Shown here: in pieces, positions 12,552 to 21,125 of the stretch
Layout of the letters: each line of letters begins with the position of its first letter
How positions within the stretch are numbered: position 1 is the stretch's first letter
NCBI GenBank assembly: GCA_036389795.1
Contig: DASVWD010000141.1
Location: 1-64,000 of the forward strand
Length of the DNA: 64,000 nucleotides
Source: Longimicrobium sp.
GTDB lineage: Bacteria > Gemmatimonadota > Gemmatimonadetes > Longimicrobiales > Longimicrobiaceae
Reading direction: 5' to 3'
The notes under the pieces: model-generated
What the model was told of the DNA's origin: nothing
The model's input: only the letters and a program-made list of their open reading frames with translations
The model's database searches: none
Made by a program: the position numbers and the translations under genes

Positions 12552-12757
12552 GGGGTTCGCCGAGGATGAGACCGCCTTGCGCCGGGGGCCGCGACGCTGT
12601 AGGGTGCCGGTCCCCCGAATCGTACCGCCCGGCGGGCGGCGCGGCAACCGGGGGACGGGACCGGGACCGGCGGGCGGGTGTACCAGGCGGCCCGTCCGGG
12701 AATCCGGCGCCTCCGACAGCCCACGACCGAACCGTTTCGCCCGAGCGAGACCTTCCG

Positions 12758-13102
12758 ATGGCCGAGAAGAAGAAAAAGAAGAAGCGGTCCGCCGCCGAGA
12801 TGCACCGCACCATCCAGGACAACGTGCAGGCGCTCCCGTTCGCGATCACCCACTACGAGAAGGAGGGGAAGCGCGGGAGGGCGTTCATCCTGAAGTACGT
12901 CTCCGGGCCCATCATGAAGCTGCTGAACCGGCTCATGAACCGCACGCGCTACACGGGGGCCGAGGGCGCCAAGCTCAAGCAGAGCGAGCAGATGAAGCGC
13001 CACCTGGAGCAGCGCCAGAAGGCGGTGGAGTTCATGCAGGCCCAGCTCCAGCAGGCCCAGAAGCGCCAGCAGAAGAAGCGCGGCGGCAACAAGCCCCGCT
13101 GA
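12758..13102 (+). CDS. Small basic protein of unknown function
   Basis: The 114-residue product opens with a Lys run (MAEKKKKKKRSAAEMHRT), has a middle ITHYEKEGKRGRAFILKYVS, and ends in a Gln/Lys-rich, probably coiled-coil segment (QAQLQQAQKRQQKKRGG). The very basic ends suggest nucleic-acid binding, but nothing more can be claimed. It is a single gene followed by a GC hairpin. Confidence 0.65.
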   Translation: MAEKKKKKKRSAAEMHRTIQDNVQALPFAITHYEKEGKRGRAFILKYVSGPIMKLLNRLMNRTRYTGAEGAKLKQSEQMKRHLEQRQKAVEFMQAQLQQAQKRQQKKRGGNKPR

Positions 13103-13124
13103 CCTCTCCCGTCCGACCGGCGAC

Positions 13125-13159
13125 GATCCCTCCTCCGCGGCTCCGCGGGGGAGGGATCT
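13125..13159 (+). terminator. GC-rich hairpin after the basic protein gene
   Basis: GATCCCTCC...CCGCGG and CCGCGG...GGAGGGATC pair over about 15 bp. It starts 23 nt past the stop, a position consistent with a terminator. Confidence 0.55.
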
Positions 13160-13209
13160 CGCTTTCCTGCACGTCGACCGACCACCGCGCAGTCCGCAGG
13201 CTCCGCCAA

Positions 13210-13299
13210 GCCTCACACAGAGGACACAGAGGACACAGAGAAAAAGCAAAGACTTTTCTGCTGTTTCTCTCGTTTTCCTCTGTGTCCTCTGTGTGAGGC
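13210..13299. repeat. Hairpin repeat family B, copy 1 (CAGAGGACA 9-mers)
   Basis: GCCTCACACAGAGGACACAG is mirrored at the right end by CCTCTGTGTCCTCTGTGTGAGGC. Each arm is built of 9-nt CAGAGGACA-like units. Seven copies exist in the window (13210, 20863, 21041, 29254, 33758, 41037, 50800). Each is bounded by (GCC)TCAC at the left and GTGA(GGC) at the right, and each has different spacer sequence and 9-mer variants. Confidence 0.85.
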
Positions 13300-13340
13300 A
13301 TTGCAGTTCTCGGAGCCTCGAACGCGCCTGGAGCACTTCT

Positions 13341-14804
13341 TCACGGAGACTCCGTCCGCAGGTGCGTGGCGACGGGCGACGGGGCGCGCTCGGGGGCGGC
13401 GGCGCGGCGCTCGTCGGCACCGAGGAGGCGGTCGCGGAAGACGGCGGTGGGAAGGCGCGGCCAGTCGGGCTCGGGCCACCACTCGAAGCTCCCCGCCGCG
13501 CTCGGCAGCGCCGCGTCGGGTTCGGGCGAGGCCACCAGCAGGAAGTTCTGCCGGTCGGGGAAGTCGCGGCTCAGGTGGTAGTAGAGCCGCAGCGAGGGAA
13601 ACGCCTCGCGCGCGGTGCGCACCGTGGACCAGAAGCGCCGCTCCCCCTCGCCCGCCGCCACGCCGATCGCGTTGACCACCAGCAGCCCGCCCGGCGCCAG
13701 CAGCCGCCCCAGCTCGCCCAGCGCCTCCAGCGTCACCAGGTGGTAGGGGACCTGCTCGGCGCCGTCGTACACGTCCAGGAAGACGCGGTCGTACGCGCCC
13801 GGGGGGAGCCGCCCGGCCACCATCCGCGCGTCGCCGTGCAGGCTCGCGATCCCGAGCTCGGGGCGCAGGCCGAAGAACTTCTGCGCCACGCGCGTGACCT
13901 CGGGGTCCAGCTCCACCACGGTGATCCGGGCGCCGGGGTCGCGCTCGGCCACCCGGCGCGGCAGGGTGTAGGCGCCGCCGCCCAGGAAGAGGTACGCCTG
14001 GCCGGGGCGCGCCAGGTCGGCCAGCAGCCGCTCGGCCGCCACGATGTAGGCGAAGGTCGGCGCGCCGGTGCGCACCAGCTCGCCCGACTCGATCTCGTCG
14101 TTCTGGTAGAGGCGCCGCTCGGGCTGGCGCTTGCCGGGGTAGACGATCTCCGTCACCCGGAGCGTGCCGAAGGGCGTCTCCTCCTCGTGCAGCACCTCTT
14201 CGCCCCCCTCCTCGCCGCGCCCGGGGCGGGGGAAGAGGAGGGGGAAGGTGAGCAGCGCCGCCACCGCCAGCAGGAGCGGCCCGGGGCTGAAGCGCGGGAG
14301 GAGGAAGATCCCCGCCGCGCCCGCGCCCACGGCCGCCCCGGCGAGGACGGTGGCCACGGTCCCCCCGGCGCCGGCCGCGGGGGCCTCGCCCTCGTCGTCG
14401 TCGCGGCGCTCCCACGCCACCAGCGCGGGGAGGAGGAGGCCGATGGCGTAGACGGGGAGCCCCACCAGGAAGAGGAGCGCGACGGCGCGGGCCAGGCCGC
14501 CGCGGGCAGCGTCCTGGTACACGGTCCAGGCGGTGGCGATGACGCCCGCCAGCCCCAGCGACACCCCGGCGAAGACCCAGCGGCCGGTGGGGGGCGTGTC
14601 GCGGCGGGCGCCGGGCGAGCCGGCCCAGAGCCCCGCGGCCAGGGCGGCGGCGTAGGTGGCCACCATCCCCCCGGCGGCGCGCAGCACCCCGCCCGCCTCG
14701 TAGAGGACCAGGCTCCCCGAGGCGAAGGCGAGCACCCCGAGCGCCGCGCCCACCAGCAGCGGGCGCACCGCGGGCGCGTGGCGGCGGAAGCGGCTAGGGG
14801 GCAA
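13341..14804 (-). CDS. Membrane-anchored spermidine-synthase-like methyltransferase-fold protein
   Basis: The 487-residue product has about six hydrophobic helices in the first 210 residues (such as LLVGAALGVLAFASGSLVLY). A soluble domain follows with the spermidine-synthase fold: FLGGGAYTLP (glycine-rich motif I), ITVVELDPEV, HGDARMVAG and YDRVFLDVYDG. This matches the 'fused MFS/spermidine synthase' class, whose true reaction is mostly untested. It may transfer an aminopropyl or methyl group at the membrane. The start overlaps the flavin reductase stop by 11 nt, so the two are translated together. Confidence 0.8.
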   Translation of the reverse strand: MPPSRFRRHAPAVRPLLVGAALGVLAFASGSLVLYEAGGVLRAAGGMVATYAAALAAGLWAGSPGARRDTPPTGRWVFAGVSLGLAGVIATAWTVYQDAARGGLARAVALLFLVGLPVYAIGLLLPALVAWERRDDDEGEAPAAGAGGTVATVLAGAAVGAGAAGIFLLPRFSPGPLLLAVAALLTFPLLFPRPGRGEEGGEEVLHEEETPFGTLRVTEIVYPGKRQPERRLYQNDEIESGELVRTGAPTFAYIVAAERLLADLARPGQAYLFLGGGAYTLPRRVAERDPGARITVVELDPEVTRVAQKFFGLRPELGIASLHGDARMVAGRLPPGAYDRVFLDVYDGAEQVPYHLVTLEALGELGRLLAPGGLLVVNAIGVAAGEGERRFWSTVRTAREAFPSLRLYYHLSRDFPDRQNFLLVASPEPDAALPSAAGSFEWWPEPDWPRLPTAVFRDRLLGADERRAAAPERAPSPVATHLRTESP

Positions 14805-15273
14805 AGCGGCCGTACCCTCCCCGGTAGTACAGGAGGGGCGTGCCCTCCACGTTGTCGGCGGCCAGCACCTCGCCCAGGAACACGGTGTGGTCGCCGCCGG
14901 GGCAGCGCTCGGCCACCCGGCAGTCCAGCCAGGCCAGCGCGTCGTCCAGCACGGGGGCGCCGGTGCGCTCCTCGTGGAACGCCACGCCGCGGAACTTGTC
15001 GTCGGCGTCCACGTCGGCGAAGCGCCGCGCCAGCGTCTCGCCCTTCCCCTCCTCCAGCACGCTCACGGCGAAGATCCCGCGCTCCTCGATGCAGCCGTGC
15101 GTGTCGGCGCCGCGGTCGACGCACACCAGGATCATGGTGGGCTCCAGCGACACCGAGCAGACGGCGCTGGCGGTGAGGCCGCACGGCGTGCCGTCGGGCC
15201 GCAGCGTGGTGACCACCGCCACCCCCGTGGCGAAGTGGCCCATCACGCGGCGGAACTCGCTGGTGTCGATCAT
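14794..15273 (-). CDS. Flavin reductase-like (FMN-binding) oxidoreductase
   Basis: The 159-residue product has the flavin-reductase domain pattern: FRRVMGHFATGVAVVTT near the start, GLTASAVCSVSLEP as the FMN phosphate-binding stretch, ILVCVDRGADTH, and a C-terminal HTVFLGEVLAA with YYRGGYGRF. Such proteins supply reduced FMN/FAD to a partner monooxygenase. No partner is adjacent; the FAD monooxygenase at 33835-34977 is of the self-reducing type. The ATG at 15273 lacks a good purine-rich ribosome site. Confidence 0.88.
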   Translation of the reverse strand: MIDTSEFRRVMGHFATGVAVVTTLRPDGTPCGLTASAVCSVSLEPTMILVCVDRGADTHGCIEERGIFAVSVLEEGKGETLARRFADVDADDKFRGVAFHEERTGAPVLDDALAWLDCRVAERCPGGDHTVFLGEVLAADNVEGTPLLYYRGGYGRFAP

Positions 15274-15417
15274 CTGGCAGGAGGGGAGGATTCTCGGTAA
15301 CCTGTCCGCGCGGCGCGCAAGCTGGCCGGCTCCTTGCTGGGACCGGGCCCTTCGACGCAGGCGGACCGGATCCGCGCCGCGGCCCCGGTCCGCCCCACGC
15401 ACTTCCCGCGACACCCT

Positions 15418-16410
15418 ATGCGCAGACCGCCGAGTAGCACCGCCCGCGCCGCGGCGCTGATGATTCTAACCGCTCTGTCCGCCTGCGACAACGTGCAGTG
15501 GGGGGGCGCCGAGGTGCGCGTGGTGAAGCCGCCGCCGCCCGTGGGCGCGGGGGAGGTGACCACCGCGCCCGAGCAGGCCCCCAACCTGGGGCTGCCGCGC
15601 GGCACGGTGGTCTTCCACGTGGTGCGCTCGGCCGGGCAGGACCGCATCATCCCGGTGGCCGAGGTCTCGGGCGACTCGCTGCGCGGCATCGAGAAGCCGG
15701 CGGGGGTGAGCCCGCAGGCGTTCGAGCAGCGCTTCCGCCAGGCGGTGCTGCCGCCCAACTCGCAGTTCGTGCTCTTCCGCCGCGGGGCGCCGGTGGGGAC
15801 CTTCACCCTGCAGGGCCCGGCGGGGCTCACCACGTGCGGGGTGCCGGTGGGAGCGGGGCAGGCCACCACGGTGGCGGCCGCCGCGGCCGACCAGGAGTTC
15901 ATCGCCTTCCGGCGGGGGCTGGAGCCGCAGGTGGTGGGCGAGTTCAGCCCGCCGCAGGTGAGCGGCCCGATCCGCCGCTACGCGCCCCTGGTCACCGAGC
16001 GCCTGGTGCTGACGAACGGGATGCAGCGGCCCGGGAGCTGGACGCGCGCCCAGCGCGACCTGCAGGCGCTGGACGTGATCCCCGGCGGGAGCCCCGAGAT
16101 GGCCACCACCTTCCTCTCGGGCGACGAGCTGGCGGTGGGGCCGCCGAACCAGGACGGGTGGAGCGTGTTCTACGTGGCCAGCTACGAGCAGCGCACGGGC
16201 TACAACCCGGTGTACAGCGAGGTGCACGACTACCGGAAGGGCCCCAAGGTGGCCCCGAAGCTGATCGACTACCTGAACTGGAACCGCCGCGGCGGGAACG
16301 AGATGCTGGTGCAGGTGTTCGGCCCCACCGACTCGTGGTACGAGGCGATCTCCGGGGACCGCGGCGCGCGCTGGCAGAAGGTGTGGGAAGGCAAGCCCTG
16401 CCGGCGGTAA
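15418..16410 (+). CDS. Lipoprotein of unknown function
   Basis: The 330-residue product has a signal peptide ending in LTALSAC, then a mature part starting DNVQWGGAEVRVVKPPPPVG. Motifs that look conserved include PRGTVVFHVVRSAGQDRIIP, PPNSQFVLFRRG and YLNWNRRGGNEMLVQVFGPT. I recognise no family. The gene is divergent from the flavin reductase operon and is followed by a CCCTCTCCC hairpin and element A. Confidence 0.75.
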   Translation: MRRPPSSTARAAALMILTALSACDNVQWGGAEVRVVKPPPPVGAGEVTTAPEQAPNLGLPRGTVVFHVVRSAGQDRIIPVAEVSGDSLRGIEKPAGVSPQAFEQRFRQAVLPPNSQFVLFRRGAPVGTFTLQGPAGLTTCGVPVGAGQATTVAAAAADQEFIAFRRGLEPQVVGEFSPPQVSGPIRRYAPLVTERLVLTNGMQRPGSWTRAQRDLQALDVIPGGSPEMATTFLSGDELAVGPPNQDGWSVFYVASYEQRTGYNPVYSEVHDYRKGPKVAPKLIDYLNWNRRGGNEMLVQVFGPTDSWYEAISGDRGARWQKVWEGKPCRR

Positions 16411-16459
16411 ACCGCCGGGGGCCCTCACCCCGGCGCGGCGTCCCGCCGCGCTCGCGCCG

Positions 16460-16486
16460 ACCCTCTCCCAGACTGCGGGAGAGGGT
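16460..16486 (+). terminator. ACCCTCTCCC/GGGAGAGGGT hairpin
   Basis: A perfect 10-bp stem followed by TTCGGTTTCG lies about 50 nt after the lipoprotein stop. It belongs to the dispersed CCCTCTCCC family and may also act as a terminator. Element A starts 15 bp further on. Confidence 0.55.
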
Positions 16487-16500
16487 TTCGGTTTCGCGGT

Positions 16501-16662
16501 TTGCATGAGGGATGCGCGCCCGACAGGGCCGGGACGCCGCCGCCACGGGGGTATCGTGGCGGCGGTGGCCCGGCGCCGTTGGGCACAGCGGTATCATGCC
16601 CTACGGCGCGCGCAGCCCGGCCCGGAGCGCAGCGGAGGGGCATGCCCGAATCGCGCTGTTTT
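16501..16662 (+). repeat. Element A, copy 2
   Basis: The element is in forward orientation. It has the CCGCCGCCAC/GTGGCGGCGG hairpin, then a GGGCA...TGCCC hairpin, then the variant inner segment GGAGCGCAGCGGAGG in place of the CCCCC/GGGGG stem of copies 1 and 4. Its end touches the stop codon of the toxin gene at 16661. Confidence 0.85.
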
Positions 16663-17047
16663 AGCTTCTCCCGAAGAGTACGCGGCAGCGCTCGCGGATC
16701 GCGTGGATGGTAAACGGGGACTGAAACAGCCCGTCCCGCATCCGCTCGACGATCGCGGCGTCCATGTCCGGCTGGGGGATGGCCTGGCGCAGCCGCAGCG
16801 CCCGCTCGAGGCTCTGGACCGTGACGATGCGCGCGTCCGAGAAGTACGCGCAGGTGGGGTGCTGGACGAACGGGTGGTCGCCGGGGTTCAGCACGACGGT
16901 CTCGTCCGAGTGAGGACGGAGCGTGGTGAGGCTGAGGATGACGACCTCGGGAGGGTCGCCCGCGGGGTCCGAGAGCACCACCCACAGGTGCGGGACGGAG
17001 CCCGTGGCGCGGGTGAGGATGAAGGTGCTGCCGCGGGTGATCGGCAC
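16661..17047 (-). CDS. Probable toxin partner of the Panacea antitoxin
   Basis: The 128-residue product starts at a GTG immediately after the antitoxin TAA (TAAGTG), so the two are coupled. Visible segments are HLWVVLSDPAGDPPEVVILS, PGDHPFVQHPTCAYFSDARI and a helical tail ERMRDGLFQSPFTIHAIRER. The first part has a faint look of SH3-like beta-barrel (PemK-type) toxins, but I cannot place it in a named toxin family. Its role as a toxin is inferred from position and size. Element A abuts its 3' end. Confidence 0.65.
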   Translation of the reverse strand: MPITRGSTFILTRATGSVPHLWVVLSDPAGDPPEVVILSLTTLRPHSDETVVLNPGDHPFVQHPTCAYFSDARIVTVQSLERALRLRQAIPQPDMDAAIVERMRDGLFQSPFTIHAIRERCRVLFGRS

Positions 17048-17602
17048 TTATCCGAAGGCGGAGTCGGCCAGCGCCGATTCTTCGAGCTCGGCTTCGATGT
17101 GGGCGATGTCCTCCTCGCTCGTCCCGCCAGCGCGCAGGATGTCGCGGTGCTCGATCCGCACCGACGAGCCCCGCGGATCGGTCCACTCGGGGAGCGTGTG
17201 CGAGAAGTCGCGCAGCTGCCAGCGGCTCATCCGGCCGTACCTCGCGAAGACCTCCTCGATCAGCTGCTCCTCGGCGGGTGAGAGCTGGTCGTTCGGGCAC
17301 TCCCTGCCGGCGCGGAGCCCGACTTCGTGGTGCGACTTCTCCGCGATGTACTCGCCCCAGTACGACGGCTCGCCGGGCGCGCGCTCCCCGTTGATCAGGT
17401 CCAGCGTGTAGCTGAGCACCGGGCCGTGCGGCATCGAGTAGTACCAGTCGAACGTGACCGGCCGCCCCCACCGCAGCAGCGCCTCGCGGTCGAGCAGGTA
17501 GAGTAGCTTGATGAGCTTGAGGTGGCTCATCTTCCCTCCGCGCAGCCGCAGGAGCTTCGCGGCGGCCTGCGTCGTCCTTTCCTCGCGGAAGCGTGTACGC
17601 AT
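17048..17602 (-). CDS. Panacea-domain (DUF4065 / SocA-like) antitoxin
   Basis: The 184-residue product carries the Panacea signature: KMSHLKLIKLLYLLDREALL, then WYYSMPHGPVLSYTLDLING, which includes the 'GPV' turn. Panacea domains are known as unusually versatile antitoxins that pair with many unrelated toxins (the PanAT systems). I chose the ATG at 17602, which has GCAGGGGG at a good distance, over a GTG at 17635. The toxin gene follows directly. Compared with the C-terminal half of DarG in this window, the fold motif looks related. Confidence 0.85.
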   Translation of the reverse strand: MRTRFREERTTQAAAKLLRLRGGKMSHLKLIKLLYLLDREALLRWGRPVTFDWYYSMPHGPVLSYTLDLINGERAPGEPSYWGEYIAEKSHHEVGLRAGRECPNDQLSPAEEQLIEEVFARYGRMSRWQLRDFSHTLPEWTDPRGSSVRIEHRDILRAGGTSEEDIAHIEAELEESALADSAFG

Positions 17603-17669
17603 TCGGGCCCCCTGCCGGGAAGAAATCCCCTTCACCGCATACGGAATTTATTCGGAATTGCCTGCCGCA

Positions 17670-18242
17670 TCAAGAACTCGCCCGCCACACCTCGCGCTCG
17701 GTGACGACGGCCTGGAGGGGGACGTCCCAGGGGTCGGTGGGGATGGAGATCGCCTCCTGGAAGGAGAAGAAGATCCCGCAGCGGAAGCCCCACCACCCCG
17801 GGTCGCCGAAGAGCCGGTCGAAGTAGCCCGCCCCCCGCCCCAGCCGCCCGCCGCGGCGGTCCCACGCCAGCCCCGGCACCAGCGCGGCGTCGATCTCTTC
17901 CAGGGTGACCTCGGGGCAGCGCCCGCGGTCGGGCTCGCGGATGCCGTAGCGGCCGGGCGTCAGCTCGTCCAGGCCGCGGACGCGGTGCAGCGTCATCACC
18001 CGGCCCTGGGGGAGCGTGCGGGGGTAGGCCAGCGCGATCCCGCGGCGGAGCGCCTCCTCGGCGATCGGGTCGGTCGACACCTCTTCGGGGAGGTGGGCGA
18101 AGAGGAGGAGGCAGCGGGCGCCCGCCACCTCGGGGACCGTCCACACGCGCTCGGCGATGGCGCGCTCCGCGGCGGCGCGGACCGCCGGGGGGATGCCGCT
18201 CAGGCGCCGGCGCGTGCGTTCGCGCAGCTCGTCCTTGGTCAT
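17670..18242 (-). CDS. 5-formyltetrahydrofolate cyclo-ligase
   Basis: The 190-residue product has the family signature near its C-terminus, VPGLAWDRRGGRLGRGAGYF, in which RLGRGAGYFDR is the ATP/folate-binding motif. The start (MTKDELRERTRRRLSGIP) is also typical. The enzyme uses ATP to convert 5-formyl-THF to 5,10-methenyl-THF in the cytoplasm. It overlaps psuG by 4 nt and is the second gene of that operon. Confidence 0.92.
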   Translation of the reverse strand: MTKDELRERTRRRLSGIPPAVRAAAERAIAERVWTVPEVAGARCLLLFAHLPEEVSTDPIAEEALRRGIALAYPRTLPQGRVMTLHRVRGLDELTPGRYGIREPDRGRCPEVTLEEIDAALVPGLAWDRRGGRLGRGAGYFDRLFGDPGWWGFRCGIFFSFQEAISIPTDPWDVPLQAVVTEREVWRASS

Positions 18243-19135
18243 CGCTCCGCCAGCGCGGCGGCCACCCGGGCGGCCACGCGCGCGTTGTTCTTCAAGAGCG
18301 CCACGTTCGCCTCCAGCGAGCGCCCGCCCGTCCGCCGCGCCACGGTGGTCAGCAGGAACGGGGTGACGTCCTTCCCCCGCACGCCCCGCCGCTCCGCCTC
18401 CCCGAGCGCCTCGCGGATCACCCCCTCGATCTCGGCCGCGGGGACCGCCGCCTCCGCGGGCGGGGGGACGCAGAGGAGGACGGCGCCGGGCATCTCCAGG
18501 GCGCGGTGGGCGCGCCAGAGGTCGGCGGCCTCGGCGGGGGAGTCCACGCGCACGTCGACCGCGATCCCGCTCTCGCGCGAGTAGAAGGCGGGGAGTTCGT
18601 CCGTTTCGTAGCCGGCCACCAGCACGCCGGCCGTCTCCAGCGCCTCGCGGGTGGCGGGGAGGTCGAGGATCGACTTGGCGCCCGCGCACACCACCAGCAT
18701 CGGCGTGCGCCCCAGCTCGGTGAGGTCGGCGGAGACGTCGTTCGCCTCGCCGCGGTGCACGCCGCCGATGCCTCCGGTGGCGAAGACGGCGATGCCGGCG
18801 CGGTGCGCCAGCCACATGGTCGCGGCCACGGTGGTGGCCCCGTCGAGCCGGCGCGCGACGGGGACGGGAAGGTCGCGGGTGGAGAGCTTGAGCACGCCGT
18901 GCGCGGTCCCCAGCCAGTCCAGGTCCTGGTGCGACAGCCCCACGACGGGCTCGCCGCCCACCACGCCCACGGTGGCGGGGACGGCGCTCCCGGCGCGCAC
19001 CTCGTCCTCCAGCGCGCGCCCCACCTCCAGGTTGCGCGGCCGGGGGAGCCCGTGCGCGAGCACGGTGGACTCGAGCGCCACCACGGGGCGCCCCTCGCGC
19101 AGGGCCTCGGCGACTTCCGGGGAGGTGCGGATCAT
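18239..19135 (-). CDS. psuG: Pseudouridine-5'-phosphate glycosidase
   Basis: The 298-residue product matches PsuG throughout: VVALESTVLAHGLPRP near the start, ATVGVVGGEPVVGLS, TTVAATMWLAHRAGIAVFAT, then GGIGGVHRGE, VVCAGAKSILDLPATRE with the catalytic Lys, and GYETDELPAFYSRESG. It splits pseudouridine 5'-phosphate into uracil and ribose 5-phosphate. No PsuK kinase gene is adjacent. It leads an operon with the cyclo-ligase. A CAGGGGACAGGG tandem repeat begins about 9 nt upstream of its start codon. Confidence 0.95.
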   Translation of the reverse strand: MIRTSPEVAEALREGRPVVALESTVLAHGLPRPRNLEVGRALEDEVRAGSAVPATVGVVGGEPVVGLSHQDLDWLGTAHGVLKLSTRDLPVPVARRLDGATTVAATMWLAHRAGIAVFATGGIGGVHRGEANDVSADLTELGRTPMLVVCAGAKSILDLPATREALETAGVLVAGYETDELPAFYSRESGIAVDVRVDSPAEAADLWRAHRALEMPGAVLLCVPPPAEAAVPAAEIEGVIREALGEAERRGVRGKDVTPFLLTTVARRTGGRSLEANVALLKNNARVAARVAAALAER

Positions 19136-19143
19136 TCGAAACC

Positions 19144-19262
19144 GCAGGGGACAGGGTACAGGGGACAGGGGTCAGCCGGCGGGCTCCGCGGCGCCCCGGG
19201 CTGCCGTGCGCCGCGCGGGTCCATCCGCGCTTCGCACCTCGCACTTCGCACTCCCGCCCACC
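19144..19262. repeat. CAGGGGACAGGG tandem array and GCACTTCGC array
   Basis: Two short tandem arrays lie between divergent psuG and the decarboxylase gene: CAGGGGACAGGGTACAGGGG at 19144-19171, and CGCACCTCGCACTTCGCACT at about 19230-19256. The latter is the reverse-strand form of the GTGCGAA family. Confidence 0.6.
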
Positions 19263-19331
19263 GTGCGGCGGGGACGGAGCGCCGGTAAGTTAGGGGAGAC
19301 CGCAAGCCCCCGAAACCGCAGGACGAGGCCC

Positions 19332-20813
19332 ATGGACGCGCTCGCGCCCGCTTCCGCCGCTCCCGCCGACCCGCCGGCCGCGCCGCCGCTCGGCGACATG
19401 CCGCCCGAGGAGTTCCGCCGCCACGCGCACGCGGCTGTCGACTGGATCGCCGACTACCTGGCGGAGGTCGGGCGCTACCCGGTGCTGGCGCGGGTGCGGC
19501 CGGGCGAGGTCGCCGCCGGGCTGGGCGAGTCGCCGCCGAGGACGGGCGAGGACATGGCGGCGGTGCTGGGCGACTTCGAGCGGGTGATCGTGCCGGGGGT
19601 GACGCACTGGAACCACCCGGGGTTCTTCGCCTACTTCGCCATCACGGGCTCGGCGCCGGGGATCCTGGGCGAGATGCTGGCGGCGGCGCTCAACACCAAC
19701 ACCATGCTCTGGCGCACGGGGCCGGCGCAGACGGAGCTGGAGGAGCGCTCGCTCGACTGGCTGCGGCAGATGCTGGGGCTGCCGCCCGCCTTCCGGGGGA
19801 CGATCCACGACACGGCCTCGATCTCCACGCTGGTGGCGATCGCGGCGGCGCGCGAGCGGGCGGGGCTGGGGGTGCGCGAGGAGGGGATGACCGGGCGGCA
19901 CCTGCCGCGGCTGCGCGTCTACGCCAGCGAGCACGTGCACTCGTCCATCGACAAGGCGTGCATCACGCTGGGCCTGGGGACGAAGGGGCTGCGGAAGATC
20001 CCGGCCGACGCGGAGTTCCGCATGGACGCCGCCGCCCTGGAGCGCGCCGTCGAGGAGGACCGCGCCGACGGCATCATCCCGCTCTGCGTGGTGGCAACGG
20101 TGGGGACGACGTCCACCAGCAGCATCGACCCGGTGGCGGCGGTCGCGGACCTCTGCGAGCGGCACGGGATCTGGCTGCACGTGGACGCGGCGTACGGCGG
20201 GCCGGCGGCGATCCTGCCGGAGATGCGCTGGATCTTCGACGGGGTGGAGCGGGCGGACTCGCTGGTGGTCAACCCGCACAAGTGGCTCTTCGTCCCCGTG
20301 GACATCTCCGCGCTCTACTTCCGCGAGCCCGGGGTGGCGCGGCGCGCGTTCAGCCTCGTCCCCGAGTACCTGCGCACGGACGAGGGGGAGGCGGTCACCA
20401 ACCTGATGGACTACGGCCCCGCGCTGGGGAAGCGCTTCCGCTCGCTCAAGCTGTGGTTCGTGCTGCGCTACTTCGGGGTGGAGGGGGTGCGGGCGCGGCT
20501 GCGCGAGCACCTGCGGCTGGCGCGCCTGCTGGCGGGGTGGATCGAGGCGGAGCCGGAGTGGGAGCTGGCGGCGCCCGTGCCGCTGGGGCTGGTCGTCTTC
20601 CGCCACCGGCCGGAAGCGGTGGGCGAGGCCGAGGCGGACGCACACAACGAGCGCATCCTGGCCGCCGTGAACGCCACCGGCCGCGCCTTCCTCAGCCACA
20701 CGAAGCTGGACGGCCGCCTGGTCCTGCGCCTGGCCGTCGGCAACCTGCGCACGACGGAGGAGCACGTCCGCGAGGCGTGGGAGCTGCTCAAGGAGGCGGC
20801 GCGAAGCGGATGA
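19332..20813 (+). CDS. PLP-dependent aromatic-L-amino-acid decarboxylase
   Basis: The 493-residue group II decarboxylase has MPPEEFRRHAHAAVDWIADY at the start, VTHWNHPGFFAYF (substrate side), LHVDAAYGG with the PLP-contacting Asp, and NPHKWLFVPVD with the Schiff-base Lys. Members decarboxylate Tyr, DOPA, Trp or 5-HTP, and some are aldehyde synthases; the exact substrate cannot be read here. The ATG at 19332 gives an N-terminal Ala/Pro-rich leader before the conserved domain. It is monocistronic, followed by two family-B hairpins. Confidence 0.92.
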   Translation: MDALAPASAAPADPPAAPPLGDMPPEEFRRHAHAAVDWIADYLAEVGRYPVLARVRPGEVAAGLGESPPRTGEDMAAVLGDFERVIVPGVTHWNHPGFFAYFAITGSAPGILGEMLAAALNTNTMLWRTGPAQTELEERSLDWLRQMLGLPPAFRGTIHDTASISTLVAIAAARERAGLGVREEGMTGRHLPRLRVYASEHVHSSIDKACITLGLGTKGLRKIPADAEFRMDAAALERAVEEDRADGIIPLCVVATVGTTSTSSIDPVAAVADLCERHGIWLHVDAAYGGPAAILPEMRWIFDGVERADSLVVNPHKWLFVPVDISALYFREPGVARRAFSLVPEYLRTDEGEAVTNLMDYGPALGKRFRSLKLWFVLRYFGVEGVRARLREHLRLARLLAGWIEAEPEWELAAPVPLGLVVFRHRPEAVGEAEADAHNERILAAVNATGRAFLSHTKLDGRLVLRLAVGNLRTTEEHVREAWELLKEAARSG

Positions 20814-20862
20814 TATGATACCAAGTTGCAGAGAAACGTTCTGGATTTCGACTCTCCTACGA

Positions 20863-20937
20863 GCCTCACGCAGAGGAAGCAGAGGTAGCAGAGGAAAACC
20901 ACGGCAGCGATGTGTTCTCTGCTTCCTCTGCGTGAAA
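20863..20937. repeat. Hairpin repeat family B, copy 2
   Basis: Left arm GCCTCACGCAGAGGAAGCAG with further CAGAGG units, right arm TTCTCTGCTTCCTCTGCGTGA. It lies downstream of the decarboxylase. Only AT-richer spacer is seen between it and copy 3. Confidence 0.8.
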
Positions 20938-21040
20938 CATGCAGTTTCTTCGAACTTGAATCCTGAACGATGCTCGGGGAAATGGTATGAATCTACCGTT
21001 TCGCTGATATTCGTTCTGGTTTCCAGGCCCTGAAAGAATG

Positions 21041-21108
21041 GCACGCAGAGCAGCAGAGTCAGCAGAGGACTCGTTGTTCTCTGCTGACTCTGCTGCTCTG
21101 CGTGAGAC
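21041..21108. repeat. Hairpin repeat family B, copy 3
   Basis: The left arm GCACGCAGAGCAGCAGAGTC pairs with the right arm GACTCTGCTGCTCTGCGTGAG. It lies between the convergent decarboxylase and pbpC genes, about 100 bp from copy 2. Confidence 0.8.
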
Positions 21109-21125
21109 ATTTCGGGGTTGCCGTT

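Noticed and set aside
14164-15184. Frames on both strands between the spermidine-synthase-like gene and the flavin reductase
   Set aside because: They are shifted shadows with Arg/Pro/Ala-rich products. The two minus-strand genes explain the region fully.
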